DNA from: Aspidiotus rigidus
Taxonomy: Eukaryota > Arthropoda > Insecta > Hemiptera > Diaspididae
DNA length: 64,000 bases
Assembly (NCBI GenBank): GCA_035079385.1
Contig: JAVHKY010000026.1
Coordinates: 3,188,501 to 3,252,500 of the forward strand
Direction of reading: 5' to 3'
The notes beneath the pieces are model-generated. The model did no database searches. It was not told the origin of the DNA and saw only the letters and a program-made list of their open reading frames with translations. The translations under genes were made by a program, and so were the position numbers. Within the stretch, counting starts at the first letter, position 1. Each line of letters starts with the position of its first letter. Positions 36,165 to 48,906 of this stretch are shown here, piece by piece.

Positions 36165-36560
36165 TTACAGGAAGACAACCATGAAGGGTTTTTTTTTCTT
36201 CTTTTTTTGTAAACACTCGAGCGTTTCCGCCCAAACAGCTATTCTTAAGGTATAGAAAGCGACTGAATCCAACACCAACAACAAAAAGTAACCCCGAACG
36301 AGACCATGACTGAACCAGAGAGTCATGAAAGTGTGAATTTTAATCAATCCCTTCTCAGAAATACACCTGTTCAACGCGGTGACATCTTTATTATTCCGAT
36401 GTCGATTAGTTTCGATTTCCTCCAGGGCCAACCGTTTAATGTACGAATTCTCCCTGTGTAGGAGAACTTCGGACTCCTCTCTAAAGCTATGACCACTTTC
36501 AATTAAGTGATCAGTAAAAGCCGATCCCCTCTTTTTCTCTTTTACCCCACACTTTTACCG
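36165..36560 (-). pseudogene. Penelope-like element, C-terminal endonuclease fragment
   Basis: The minus frame reads GSAFTDHLIESGHSF, then EVLLHRENSYIKRLALEEIE, which aligns with the post-GIY-YIG helix region of the PLE at 52881 (SAFADHLINSGHSF, YRKRVALEHIE). The GIY-YIG core itself is absent. It lies just beyond the end of the GACATG block. Confidence 0.7.
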
Positions 36561-37014
36561 ACTTTTCCTACCGGAAAAGTGAGGTATTGCGCCCGTCTGT
36601 TCGGGCTTACCCGCTACCCTTTTTGTTGGGGGTAGTTTCAGAAAATTTTCATCCGCGAGCGAAGTTGATGACGTCACAGTGAGGAGGGACTTGGAAAAAT
36701 TGTGACCCACGATCAATTATATATTAAGAGGGGGACTTAGATTTCGATTCTCGAGCTATGGGGGGACTCAGAGAGATATTGACTCTCGAGCTATATACGA
36801 TAAGAGGAATAGAAAAATTTCAACCTCCGAGCTATATACGATAGGGGTCTTTGAAAAATTTTGACTCGAGCTGTATTATGATAGAAGGGGGACTTGAAAA
36901 AATTTCATCCTCCAAGCTACATAACATAGGTGTCGAAATTTTTCCAAGTTTTTCTTGGACGGCGCACGCCATGTTTTTCAAAAAATTCCCCATACAACAG
37001 GTTCCCTGTTAATA

Positions 37015-38028
37015 CAGTAGACGCCGCTTAATGTACTCACGGTTAGTGTTATCGAACGTTAATATTATCAAAATGGTTGAAACAAAACGGATGTATCCTA
37101 ATACATGGGAAAATTTTCGCATATTATGATCAAAATTTTGGTTAATGTTATCGAAAATGTTTCATAAAAGTACTAAAAAATGAAAATTTCTTACTAAATG
37201 ACTTGAAAAACAGAAAAATTTTGAGAGAAATTGACAATTGCTTGGAACGAGGAGAATTGTGCAATTCCGCTGATATTGCCAAGCACACCTCTACTTTGGA
37301 CGCTGTACATCTCATCAATCAAGGGTGAGGCATGGTTGGTGAAGCCACTATTCGCAATTGTTGGAAACATGGAGGATTTGTTAACCCAGACAACATGGAG
37401 GAAGAAGAGGTTCTGAGCCACCCTGCTGATCTAGCGAAAGAACAATATGAAGAATGGATGGCAGTAGATGAAAACCTTCAAACTTCTGAGAAACTAACTG
37501 ACGAAGATGTACTGTCTCAGTGTGGTGCACCAGAACTACAGGAAATGAGTGATGAGGACAATGATGAAGTAGAAACACCTCCTTCCAATCGCGAAGCATT
37601 ACAAGTTAACTGTATTGAAGAAATACGTGCAACACCATGCTGACAGCTTTGATGAAGAGTATAAGTATGAGTCCTTCATTCATAGAATGGTCAGCAATAA
37701 TTCTCGCCAAAGTATACCTTACAAAAATATTTACAATAATGTAGTACAGTACATATGGACCCTATTTAGCCAAACCCAACCAAGCGACATAATAACAATT
37801 TAGAGAAATGCTCCTTTACTATAAGCGGAGATTCTCCTTTTCGCCAGAACATATTATGTACATAATTTTGACTTTCATCCTTCTTGATGTACAAAAATGA
37901 ATAAAGACATGTTTTTTTTTTTCTTTTTTCTTTTTTCCAATTTTTCTACCCGCCATCTATTGTTATCATTCGGTTAATGTTATCAAATTGCTTGTCACCG
38001 ATGCGATCACATTAAGCGGCGTCTACTG
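37015..38028 (+). pseudogene. Tigger/pogo transposon remnant
   Basis: Terminal inverted repeats CAGTAGACGCCGCTTAATGT and its inverse bound 1,014 bp, preceded by TA. The plus-strand frame around 37300-37640 contains a broken AKHTSTLDAVHLI then GEATIRNCWKHGGF, the C-terminal signature of Tigger/pogo (DDE_1, CENP-B-like) transposases, followed by an acidic tail. The DNA-binding and most of the DDE domain are deleted and a stop interrupts the first block. Confidence 0.8.
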
Positions 38029-38848
38029 CATTTTGACTTTCGAGCTAAATATGATAGGAGGTGGACTTTGGAAAAAGTTCAACTCTCGAGCTAGGGACTT
38101 AGAAAAACGAAGGCTTCCTTAACGAAGTTAAACGAGGAACGCAGGAACCTGTTTTATGAGTCAAATAGGTATTGGTATTGAGAATTCAAGGAAGCCTAGG
38201 CCTAGATAAAGCTAGTATAAAGAACGCCTAGACCTACTATTATAAGCCTAGTATAATATAGTTTGAGAGTCTAAATTTGTCTACCTCGAGCTATCCATGG
38301 AAGCTCGAGAGTCGAAATTTTTTTCTAATTCTCCCTCCTTTCATATAATTATAGCTCGAGAGTCGACATTTTACCAAGAAACCTGTTATATGGAAGGGTT
38401 TTTGAGAAATTTGCCGTGCGCCGTCCAGCAAAATACTTGGAAAAATTTCGACTCTCGAGCCATATATGATAGGAGGGGGACTTGGAAAAAATTTCGACTC
38501 TCGATAATGATAGGAGAGAGACTTAGAAAAAGTTGAACGAGGAACGCAGGGAACCTGTTTTATGAGTCAAATGGGATTTGGTATTGAAAATTCAAGGAAG
38601 CCTAGACCTAGATAAAGCTAGTATAAAGAAGGCCTAGACCTACTGTAAACCTAGTATAATATAGTTTGTATAGCTCGAGAGTCGAAATTTCCAAGTCCCT
38701 CTCCTATCATATCTGGCACGAGAGTCGAAATTTTTCCACGTCCCTCTCCTATCATATCTGGCTCGAGAGTCGAAATTTTAACAGGGAACCTGTTTTATGG
38801 GGGGCTTTTTGAGAAATTTGCCGTGCGCCGTCCAGCAAAAAACTTCCA

Positions 38849-40133
38849 TCTGTAATTCTATTCAATTGATTAGGGATACAACCTAATTTAATATTTATTG
38901 ATGGTTCGGTTGAAATAGAATACCCCAACGATATAATATTATTTTCTCTGACTTTATTTTATTTAGAAATAATTTATTAATAATAAATTTTAAAATCAAA
39001 AATTCTATTAATAATATAGAATTTAAAAAACTTTTCATATTTAAAAAATGAAATATTCAATAAATTGAATGAATTAAATTTTTAATAATAATTAATATTC
39101 GAAATAGTTAGTTAAAAATAGAAATTGAAAATAAAGCTACTCGCTATGAAACTCATAATAAATTTTGAAAATCAAACATTTCAAAAGAGTTTAAAAATTA
39201 AATTCCAAATTTAAAAATTAATATTCTTTATAATATAAGAATTATAAAAGTAATACTTGAAGATAATGAAATAATTATTTATTGATGATGTGAAAAAAAA
39301 AAAATTTAAATAAAATTGAATAAAATATTTTATTAAAAAATAAATTAAAATATTAATGTAAATTATACATGAATACAAATTGAAATAAAATTAAATAATT
39401 GTATATTTTCTATTTAATTTAATTATTATAAATTGAATTCATAATTTATTTAATAATGATTATTTTAATTTTAATTATAATCAAAATATTAACCATTAAT
39501 TTTCTTTTATATTAATTCATTAATTTTATTAAATTCATTTTTTTAAAATTATTTTCCAATTTTTTCATTGATTGATATTTTTAATTTTTTAAAATTTCAA
39601 TTGAATGTTTTATTGATGAAATTACTCGGAAAAGTAATCATAAGCCCTATCTGACCGATTTGTTCCAATTTTTGAATTATGTCAGTTCCACTTAAAATAA
39701 CTTAAACTTGAGTCCAAACCTGCAGTCCCTGTCATAAAAATCAAGAACTTCCTGTGACTTGGCCAGAAATACAGATTATATTTCATGTTTTTTCATAAAT
39801 TTTGAAATTAGAAGAGCCCGGAGGGTTCCCAGTAAATGCAGGAAGCATGCAGACACTTTTGCGTATATTATGGGAAAATTTTTTTGAGTCCCGGTGGAAG
39901 ATCAAAGCTCTTGTTTCTCGTGACCGTAGTACAGAGAAAGAAGGATGAGGCTTCATATAGCCATCTTGTAGGCCAAAAATTCTGAAATTAGGACGAGGAA
40001 ATCTGTAGAGACATGACAATGTCAAAACGCACAAAAATTTTCGATACAATTTGGAGTTCTGGAAATGCTGTGCCGCAGTAATGTCATCTCATGGAAAAAT
40101 GTGCCGCAATATAAGTAAGGTTGAGAAACACTG
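38849..40133. mobile_element. Nonautonomous hAT-like element, copy 3, truncated at its left end
   Basis: The right end is GGTTGAGAAACACTG at 40119-40133, preceded by the CTGTGCCGCAGTAATGTCAT subterminal block and the AT-rich core of copies 1 and 2. The left end begins mid-element at about 38849. The 88-codon minus frame at 39783-40049 is the same repeat-encoded frame as in copies 1 and 2. Confidence 0.85.
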
Positions 40134-41599
40134 CTCTAGCTATATATGATTGCTCGAGAGTTGAAATTTTTCCAAGTCCTTTACATATCGTATATAGCTC
40201 GAGAATCGAAATTTTTCTAAGTCCCTCTCCTATCATATATATTGCTCGCGAATCAAAATTTTAACAGTGAACCTGTTTTATGGGTGGCTTTTTGAGAAAT
40301 TTGCCGTGCGCCGTCCGCCGTTCAGCAAAAAACTTGGAAAAATTTCGACTCTCGAGCCATATATGATAGGAGGGGGAGTTGGAAAAATGTCGACTCTCGA
40401 GCTATATATGAGAGGAGGTGGACTTGGAAAAACGACGGCTTCCTTAACGAAGTTAAACGAGGAACGCAGGGAACCTGTTTTATGAGTCAAATGGGATTTG
40501 GTATCGACAATTCAAGGAAGCCTAGACCTAGATAAAGCTAGTATAAAGAAGGCACCTACTATAAGCCTAGTAAAATATAGTTTGGGAGTCGAAATTTTTC
40601 TCGAATCTCCAGCTATATATGATAGCTGCAGAGTTGACATTGTTCCATGTCCCTTTCATATCATAAATTTTTCCATGTCCCCCTCCTATCATATATAGCT
40701 CGAGAATCGAAATTTTTCCAAGTTTTTCGCTGGACAGCGGACGGCGCACGGCAAATTTCTCAAGAAGCCCCCCATAAAACAGGTTCCCTGTTGAAAATTT
40801 CGACTCTCGAACTATATATATGCTAGGAGGGGGACTTAGAAAAATTTAAACTCTCTAACTATATTATATGTACTAGGCTTATAGTAGGTCTAGGCCTTCT
40901 TTAGACTAGCTTCATCTAGGTCTAGGCTTCATTGAATTTTCAATACCAAATTCCGTTTGACTCATAAAACAGGTTCCCTGCGTTCCTCGTTGAACTTCGT
41001 TAAGGAAGCCGTCATTTTTCTAAGTCGCTCTCCTATCATATATGGCTCGAGAGTCGAAATTTTTCCAAGTTTTTTGCCGGACGGCAAATTTCTCAAGAAG
41101 CCCCCCCATAAAACAGGTTCCCTTTTAAAATTTCCACTGTTGAGCTATATGACAGGAGGGGGACTTGAAAACCGACGGCTTCCTTGAAATGGCAGCGCAT
41201 TCCAAGTTTTCACGTCATCATTTTCGGGACTTGGATTTGTCTGCGGATCTCCTCCGAAACTGCCCGATGGATTTTATGACGGACGCCGGGGAGCAAAACG
41301 TGGGACTTGAAAAAATTTCTACCGCTGGGCTACGTACGATAGGAGGGTGACTCTGAAAATTTCGGGAGGGGGTAGTTACCTTCGAGCTAATTTCTACCTC
41401 TAGGCTACGTATGATAGGAGGGTGATGTAGATTCCGAGCTATATTATGATAGAAGCGGACTTGTAAAAATTTCTACTTCCGAGCTATATATTGTGACGTT
41501 CCATCGGTCACTGGATACAAATGATAAAGAACAGTGTTTTTTGTCTTCGGAATCCGAAGACAGAACACCGGCGATATTTGGATCTCCAGTTGCATACCC

Positions 41600-42340
41600 A
41601 TGAAGCTATAAATCATGCCGACTCCAAATCAACTCGTTATTTTGACAAAAAATCGACTCAAAACCGAGTCGATTTGGTTCCGCCCATTGCCGACCGGAAA
41701 TCGACTCCTCATCATCGACGTCGGAATTGAGTCGACTCTCAGTATTATAGAGCGATATAGACTGAAAATCGACGTCAGGTTTTGGGTCACTTGTAGGCAA
41801 GGGACTTGGAATTGGAGTCGAGATTTTGTCGATTTTCAGGGTACAATTCGAGAGGGTTTTAGAATCGAGGTCGAAAATGAGTCGACACTCGGTCTTAGGT
41901 GTCGATTCGACCCATTGCTAAACTGGTCAAGCAAAATTAAAATTATTGATGGCTCTCGCTGCATAATTATGACTACGTAGGGGGTGACTATACATCGACT
42001 CTAGATCGACGTCGTTTTGAGGTCGATCCAAAGTTGACCAGTATACATTCCAGAAAACTGAAAATTAACTACATATTAATCAATGCGACAGAGCAATCGA
42101 TTCGAGGCCGATAGGAAAATTTCGACGTTGGTTTGAAGTCGATTTGAAGTCAATTATCATAAATTGGTCCATTTTTAGTCGATTTCCGAGTCGACTAACG
42201 TAAATTACCACAGAACCCAAATCGATTTAAAATCGACCCAGCAGCGCAATCGATTTCGGGTTGATAGAAAATCTGAGAAGTTGACTGTTGACGTCGGTTT
42301 GAAGTCGATTTGGGGTCGATTTTAAGCTGATAAGATTTGA
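41600..42340. repeat. GTCGA-rich degenerate tract
   Basis: Dense words GTCGATTT, AATCGACT and GAGTCGA at irregular spacing, often as AAATCGACTC palindromes. A related tract is at 19450-19870 and a divergent ACCAAAAA/GGTCGATT version at about 44600-44900. Confidence 0.6.
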
Positions 42341-42677
42341 AGAAGTGTACTAGTGTACTTTACACACATATATGGTTCGAAAGATGATCCGAGAAAAAAT
42401 TGCGTACCCTTCTGAGTGCAGATCAAATTGTGTACGCTTCTCTGAGTGCGTGTTCAGCCTATGGGATACATAATTTACTTTTTTGCGCATTTTTTGAATT
42501 ATTATCGCTCGGTGTACAATAACGGTGAGTTTTACAAGGAAAACTTTTAGAACAATTTTGATGTAAAATTTTACGAGAAACATTTTTTTACCGAGCTATA
42601 TTAACAGGGAACCTGTTTTATGGGGGGCTATTTGAGAAATCTGGCGTACGCCGTGCGCCGTCCAGCGAAAAACTTAG

Positions 42678-42925
42678 AAAAATTTCGACCCTCGAGCCAT
42701 ATATGATAGGAGAGGGACTTGGAAAAATTTCGACTCTCGAGCCATATATGATAGGAGGGGGACTTAGAAAAATTTCGACTCTCGAGCCATATATGATACG
42801 AGGGGGACTTAGAAAAATTTCGACTCTCGAGCTATATATGATAGAAGGGGGACTTAGAAAAATTTCGACTCTCGAGCCATATATGATAGGAGAGGGACTT
42901 CGAAAAATTTCGACTCTCGAGCGAG
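42678..42925. repeat. Short 45-bp tandem array, inverted orientation
   Basis: About six units of the array seen at 32258 in reverse orientation (GACTTAGAAAAATTTCGACT then CTCGAGC). Open for 87 codons by periodicity only. Confidence 0.88.
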
Positions 42926-43110
42926 AAAAATTTAGATTCTCAAACTATATTATGATAGGCTTTTAGTAGGTCTAGGCCTTCTTTATACTATCTTTATCTA
43001 GGTCTAGGCTTCCTTGAATTTTCAATACCAAATCCCATTCGACTCATAAAACAGGTTCCCTGCGTTCCTCGTTTAACTTCGTTAAGGAAGCTGTCGTTTT
43101 TTTTTTCCTA

Positions 43111-45003
43111 GAGTTGATATTTATCGAGATAAGCCCAAAAAAGAGATATTTTAGGCGCCATCTTGAATTCTAGAGGGAAGTTGGGGGCACCCCTTCGAAA
43201 AATGATCGATAACTCTAAGTTGCAGTATTAGAGAATTCTCTGTCACTAACCGCTAGTACTATCAGTCAAGGTCATAGTGCATCGAGGTGTTTACGGTGGG
43301 TACTGCGCAATCAAAATTAGTGTACCTACGTTGCGTCATACACAAAAATTATGATCATATCACTAACATTAAGCCTAACGACTAAGAGCTGAGGAGAAGG
43401 CTTCATAAAGTAGGCAAATTAGAACAATATTGTAAAAAAAGAAAATTTTGCTGGAGCAAACGTTTCTCTGTTGAAAATAGTTCAGGATGTGGTCCTGAAC
43501 GACGTACTAAAGATCCCGCGTTTTCCCCCAGAGCTTCTATTTTTATGGAGGTTCAAATCCCCCAAAAGATAGTTTTTCGCCTATATTGCGCGAAATTGAA
43601 ATTTTATTTAAAAATATTTCAAACAAAAGTTGTTCCTCGTTAAATTCCCTACGAAATAACGCATTCAACTTTCAGCCTACACCAATTAAAGATTGTTATA
43701 GAAGTTATTTCTGTACAGAAATGAGAAGAGAGATAGAAAAGAATGAGAGAACAATTTAGGAAAATGATTAATAAATAACAGAATGCAGAATTAACGACAA
43801 TTTTATTATTTTATTATTATTATTTTTTTTTTCGTTAGGATTGACACACACGTAACTATGTAATTTTTATCAATAGTGGCAATTTTAGAAGAATAATACT
43901 TTGAAAATTTAAAAAATTTTTAAAAAATGTTTAAAAATCGAAAGACCAACGAAAAACAGTAATTTAAAAAACGATAACCACAAAAAGGGGTTAAAATTGA
44001 ATCAAAATATATAAAATTTAGAGAATAAAAATAAACAAAATAGTCAAAAATATAAAATAAAGTCAAAAATTCACAAAATAGTCCACATATGATAATATAT
44101 AAATAAGAGCGACCGGTTTCGAACTGGATGCAGCTCATGATAATGTCGACTCGTACACATGAGGAGAACGTTTCTTTCAATTAACGACCACGTAGATTTT
44201 TCTCTTTCTTGTGACGAGTGATCTAGTGAAGCCTTTGTACTCACAGAGAAAGTTCGTAGTCTCGAGTACATATACCGTGAGACCGACCACACGGATAAGC
44301 GTTGGTATTCCGATAACGAACGATACTGCAGTGATGACACATTTTTCATTCGGAAGGTGACGTTATTACGTGTACCTACTATGATTGAATTCTCCGAATT
44401 GAACTGAGCAGTAGAGACCTAAAATGTAGTCGTTAAGTAGTGATAGTGTAGGCAAGTAAGGAAAAAAGAAGAACATTTTGCTGGAGCAAACGTTTCTTTG
44501 CTGAAAATGGTTCAGGATGTGGTCCTGAACAACATTACTAAAAATCCCGCATTTTCCCCCTGGAGCTTCTTTTTTTAAAAATTGAGTAATCAATAAATAA
44601 ATACAATATCCAATTTTAGACCAAAAAATGCATGAGAAACGATTCTAGTCTGTATTGACAACGTAACGACCAAAAATAGACCGAAATGTACATTCCGCAT
44701 GATAATCGAAAATCAACCAAAAATTATAGTCAAAATTTGGTCGATTTATCTCAGAAATTTACTTAAAATTAACCATTTTCTGATGGTACCATAATATTTG
44801 GTCTATTATCAGTCAGACGACCAAAAACGAACCAACATCAACCAACCATAATAGTGATGGTCAATTTGGTTTATCGTGATTTGACGTTGTTGATTTTCGG
44901 TCTACGAAGTCGACAGACGTTGACAAGGTTCATCTGGAGGGAGGTAGACTGGAAGTTACCACAATGGTCATGTTCAAGAAGAAGTAGAAACCATGATTTA
45001 GTA
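43111..45003. other. Intergenic region with PLE-like direct repeats
   Basis: Two direct copies of about 108 bp (43441-43548 and 44470-44578) share TTTTGCTGGAGCAAACGTTT, TTCAGGATGTGGTCCTGAAC and ATCCCGC. Read on the minus strand they contain CCTGAA...AAAGAAACGTTTGCTC, laid out like a PLE hammerhead. Direct terminal repeats fit the pseudo-LTR structure of PLEs, but no RT lies between them. The rest has no gene signal. Confidence 0.45.
44109..44142 (-). ncRNA. Hammerhead-like motif, PLE type
   Basis: The minus strand reads ATCATGAGCTG, loop CATC, CAGTTC, then GAAACCGGTCGC. This gives a stem II (GCTG/CAGT), a GAAA box and a GUC triplet. The catalytic box is one base off canonical CUGAUGA. It lies between the two direct repeats of the preceding entry. 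Confidence 0.35.
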
Positions 45004-46078
45004 TAGGCGTGAGTGAAAAAAAAAACCTAAGTTTGCATTTTGGGGGGGGGGGGAAAGGAAATTTTGATGAAAATTGTAGAGTAAGGTGCTGGGAACAACA
45101 TAATTATTAAAAATCCCACCGCCTAAACCCTATGCAAAATTTTCTGTGGGACGTTTTAGCCCCTTCAATATGGTTTTTTGTCAATATCTCAAAAACTTGA
45201 AGAGATAGGAAAAAATTTTTCTATCCAAAATTGTTCCTCGTGAAATTCTACATAGGATACTCTATTTTAACATCATCTTTGGCCTATTTGTTGGCCTGAA
45301 AAGTTCGCGAGAAGTTTTCAACTTTCAAAAATTCACCTGATGGTAAGTTCTTACAATATTTCATTGTAAGTCTCTTGTTTCTTCGTCGCTGTCTTCTTCT
45401 TCGCTAGGGTTTTCGGAACTCTCGGCTAGGGTCTCATTATAAAGTAAGAAAATGGAAATTTCAGAAAGTTGAGCACTTGTCACAAACGTTTCACGCTGAC
45501 AGATAGGCCTAGGGTGATGTTTCAATATACTATTTTATGTACAATTTCTCAAGGAACATTTTTGGATTCAAAATTTTTATCCCTCTCTGAGATATTTGCT
45601 AAAAATCAAATTGGGGGCTGCAACGTGCCACTGAAAATTTGTTACAAGGATTCGTGGGGGGGGGGCAATTCTCAAATACAAAAATTTCTTGCAAATAATT
45701 TCGGTAATGTATAAATTTTCTCTGAAAGTCTTTATTTCCGTGTTATAGACAAAAAAACGGGGAAATTTTCGAAAGTTACGAACTTCTTGCGAACTTTTCA
45801 GGCCAACAAATAGGCGTAGAATGATGTCCAAATATGATATCTTCAGTAGAATTTCGCGAGAAACAATTTTGGATTGGAAAATTTTTTCCTATCTCTTGAA
45901 GTTTTTGAGATATTGACAAAACACCATATTGAAGGGGCTAAAACGTGCTACAGAAAATTTTGCATAGGGTTTGGGGGTGGGATTTTTAATATGTTGTTCC
46001 CAGCACCTGACTCTACAATTGTCATCAAAATTTCCTTTTCCTCCCTCCAAAATGCAAACTTCATTCCTCTATCGCCTA
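45004..46078. mobile_element. TAGGCG-family foldback element, copy 1
   Basis: Left arm about 45004-45340 and right arm about 45770-46078 are inverted copies: TAGGCG ends, AAGTTTGCATTTTGG, CAAAATTTTCTGTGG(G/C)ACGT-type and GGCCTGAAAAGTTCGCGAG blocks. Length is 1,075 bp with no transposase. Short frames on both strands are arm sequence. The right end is interrupted by a hAT-like element at 46082. Confidence 0.8.
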
Positions 46079-46081
46079 GAT

Positions 46082-47030
46082 CAGTGGTTTTCAACCTTTT
46101 TGAGGAAGCGGCACATTTCAGATGACAAAAATTTTTCGCGGCACACCAATTAAAAATATATAGGTATTCCAAAATTTTTGAAATGTATGACAAGTATGGT
46201 CACAAGAACTAAATATTAAAAATCTAATGCGAGGTTTGCGCTTGTGATTTTTCACATATTTCGTCAATATAGGGGGGCTGATTTTCGACAAACAAAAGCG
46301 CATTTCTTGTTTGACAGATAGAAGGCACTTCCACCTCTTACTTTCTATAAGAGTAAGAGCTGAGAAGCGCTGTTTGCAAAGATAGGAGGTGGAAAAAGGA
46401 AGTAATATGGTAATCGTATATTACGTATCAGTGGCGGAATTGCTTCCTTTCCAACACTGATACGTACGATATTTTAATGTAAGATGGGAGGAAAAAAAAA
46501 ATGGTAACCCTGAAACGACGAATTTGATCAGTGCGTTGGCGTACAGTCCTACTCGCAGACCTTTTTTGCAGTCCAGGCTATATAGGCTGATGTCACCTCC
46601 TTCCTGTCTGGCGCGAGCAGCCGCATTTTCTTAGGCTGCTCGTATGCGGGCCTAGTGTGGCTCACGCGGTTATCCATCTACGGATGGTGAAACCGTCGGT
46701 CGTGTGCCGACGGTTTTACCGACAGTTCTTGGATGATAACCTGCGCGGAAAGTGACTACTTTCCGCTCAGGTATCAAACCTGCGCGGGAAATAACCACTT
46801 TCCGCTCAGGTATCATAACCGGAATGGAAAAGGAAAACTCCTCGGGAATGGGCCACTTTCCACAGCAAATTTTGCAGCGGAAAAGCCCATTTTCCGACCA
46901 TCTTACATTAAACGCTTTTTTACGCAATGCTTGATATTCTCGCGAGATGTTGATCCAAAATTTATCTACGGATATTTTTTTGAACTTCAATTCTTTGGAA
47001 ATCTCGCGGCACACCGGTTGAAAACCACTG
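46082..47030. mobile_element. Second hAT-like family, 949 bp, with perfect 8-bp duplication
   Basis: Ends CAGTGGTTTTCAACC / GGTTGAAAACCACTG flanked on both sides by GCCTAGAT (46074-46081 and 47031-47038). Subterminal GCGGCACA and CGCGGCACACCGG resemble the other hAT-like copies, but the interior differs. It holds internal hairpins around CGTATTACGTATCAGTG (about 46410-46480) and a GACGGTTT/AAACCGTC pair near 46690. No transposase. Confidence 0.9.
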
Positions 47031-48906
47031 GCCTAGATACTAATTAGAAGTGAGAGGTCAAATTCTGTCACAATTTTGCTTCAATTTTGTTGAGGGATAT
47101 CGTAATAGTCATCAAAAAATAAGGCGACCAATGCCTTCGATATCTCTGACAGCGTCGGCGTAGTCAGGATATGTTGTAGGTGGAGGATGATTCAGATCGT
47201 ATCTTTTTCAACGCCCTGCTGCTGATGATTGTATAAGAGACTCATTGTTGGGGTACCGAACAAATTTGTGGAATTTCACGTGTTATTTTGCATGAGGAAA
47301 AAGTGATATTATTCACGGAGCTTCCCCTCTTTCTTTTGTGAGTCTACGTTTCAAATTTGCCCCCCTCCCCCTCAAACCTCACAGAGTAATAAAACTCGAA
47401 AAATGTGATCGAGTTTTTATGAGAAGTGGGCTCGAGTCTGGCCTAGATTTCACTGAGGGAAAGGAGTTGAATTACGTGGTTTAACGTTACAGAAAAGTAT
47501 GGTACTTACCTACGAGAGGCATTTCGCTGTTAATTTCAGTCTTATGTATGCTGTATTCGATGAACATCAAAGACGATATAATATATCGCGAGTCACCTAA
47601 AATTTACTAAAACGTGCCCTGCCCTGTGGCCCACCATCGAGGGTGCATCGTACCGAGCCTGGGTCCGGGCAAACAATCCCTGTTCAAAATCAAGTAACCA
47701 TTGGCTATTAGTACCATGCAGTTAGCTATCGATTTCTCCTAGAATGCCTGTAAACGAGTCATCATCTTCTAGGAGATGGATTGAATTACGTTCTATTTAA
47801 TTAGGACCTAAATTTGAGAATGTGTCAATTGAAAACCACGCAGAAACAATCAGGGTGTCTACCGGCCATGAAAAAGTCATGAATTTCATTAAATAATCAT
47901 GAAAGTCATGAAAAAGTCCTGAAATCCGATCAACATACTTTTTTCAAAAAAAAATTGTAAATTTTCTTCGATTCCTTCGAGACCGAATTAGAAAATCGTC
48001 ACTTGAAAAAAGTATTGTGAAGTCGTAAAAAAGGTCATGAAAAAGGCAAATTTGGATCTCTCCGATAATTGTATGATCATCTTACACCGATCCATATTTT
48101 ACCCTATATAATTGGTGTACATTGCTTCAGAAAATAAAATTATGGTATCAAGTTGCTCATTTTGATATCAAGTAAAAATGTCCTTCCAAGGGTACTTCTC
48201 GAAGAAAGGAAAACTCGCTAACTGGCCAGTAACTCTACAAATTATACCGACTGCATATCGTACGAATTTAAATTCAATATTATAAAGATTATGTAATGGT
48301 GACTGGCATGACTAACACGAAATGATTCGACTTCAATAAATTTAATCATTTAACCGCAACTGCATGCATTACGATTAGAGTCTGTCGAGAATAGAACATA
48401 GGTAAGATGATTCCCCTACCTGGTTCTTCTTTACAAGCTCGAGTGTATTTCTTGAAAAAAAAAATACACGTTACCTGTAATCGTGTGGGAAACCCTAAAC
48501 GTGAACGTAAATTCACTTTCCTTCCTCGATAGCGAACTAAAACTGCACGTATCAGTAGTTCAATAAAAAAGTGGCACAAGGTTTTGGGAACTTTTGTATC
48601 AGTGTCTTCGATAATAATTTCACTGACCCGGTCAGCACGCATCCACTTTCGATTTCATCTCAAACGTTACATAAGTTGCATATACTACGAGCATTTAGGA
48701 GTAACCTTCGATGGCTGATGAGAAGATTATGCACTTGAAACAATAATACTACACGTACGAAGAATTAGAAAAAAATAACAGACAAATATAATTATTTGAC
48801 AAGAAAACAAAAAAAAACATGGAACTGTTATAAAACAATGTTTACAAAATATTACAAATGCATAAATAAATAATGAGGTGTATGACCTAGGCTCGGTCCA
48901 AATTTA
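47031..48906. other. Downstream flank of gene B
   Basis: Mostly unique. Around 47850-48060 the sequence GGGTGTCTACCGGCCATGAA and repeated CATGAAAAAGTCATGAA words suggest one end of a dispersed element with no partner end. A minus-strand open stretch at about 48470-48650 ends at CAG|GTAACG, but no family was recognised. Confidence 0.4.
47510..47596 (-). CDS. Candidate exon, product unrecognised
   Basis: 87 nt, phase 1 on both sides, with a strong donor (GTAG|GTAAGTACC) and a weak pyrimidine tract before the acceptor. It encodes 28 codons including SSLMFIEYSIHKTEI. It is phase-compatible with the candidate exon at 49569-49710, but gene B's last exon lies between them. It is also open on the plus strand. 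Unsupported beyond splice signals. Confidence 0.2.

Larger units (their letters stand above)
36600..43110. repeat. Mosaic of palindromic AACAGGTTCC-family repeats
   Basis: CATAAAACAGGTTCCCTG and its inverse CAGGGAACCTGTTTTATG recur about ten times. They are linked to CGTTCCTCGTTTAACTTCGT, GCCGTGCGCCGTCC and 45-bp-family units in both orientations. Adjacent inverted copies could form large hairpins. No coding capacity. The Tigger remnant, hAT-like copy and GTCGA tract are embedded in it. Confidence 0.65.

Noticed and set aside
45577..46193. Several 80-codon frames on both strands
   Set aside because: They lie in foldback arms and a hAT-like element; the symmetry explains the paired openings.
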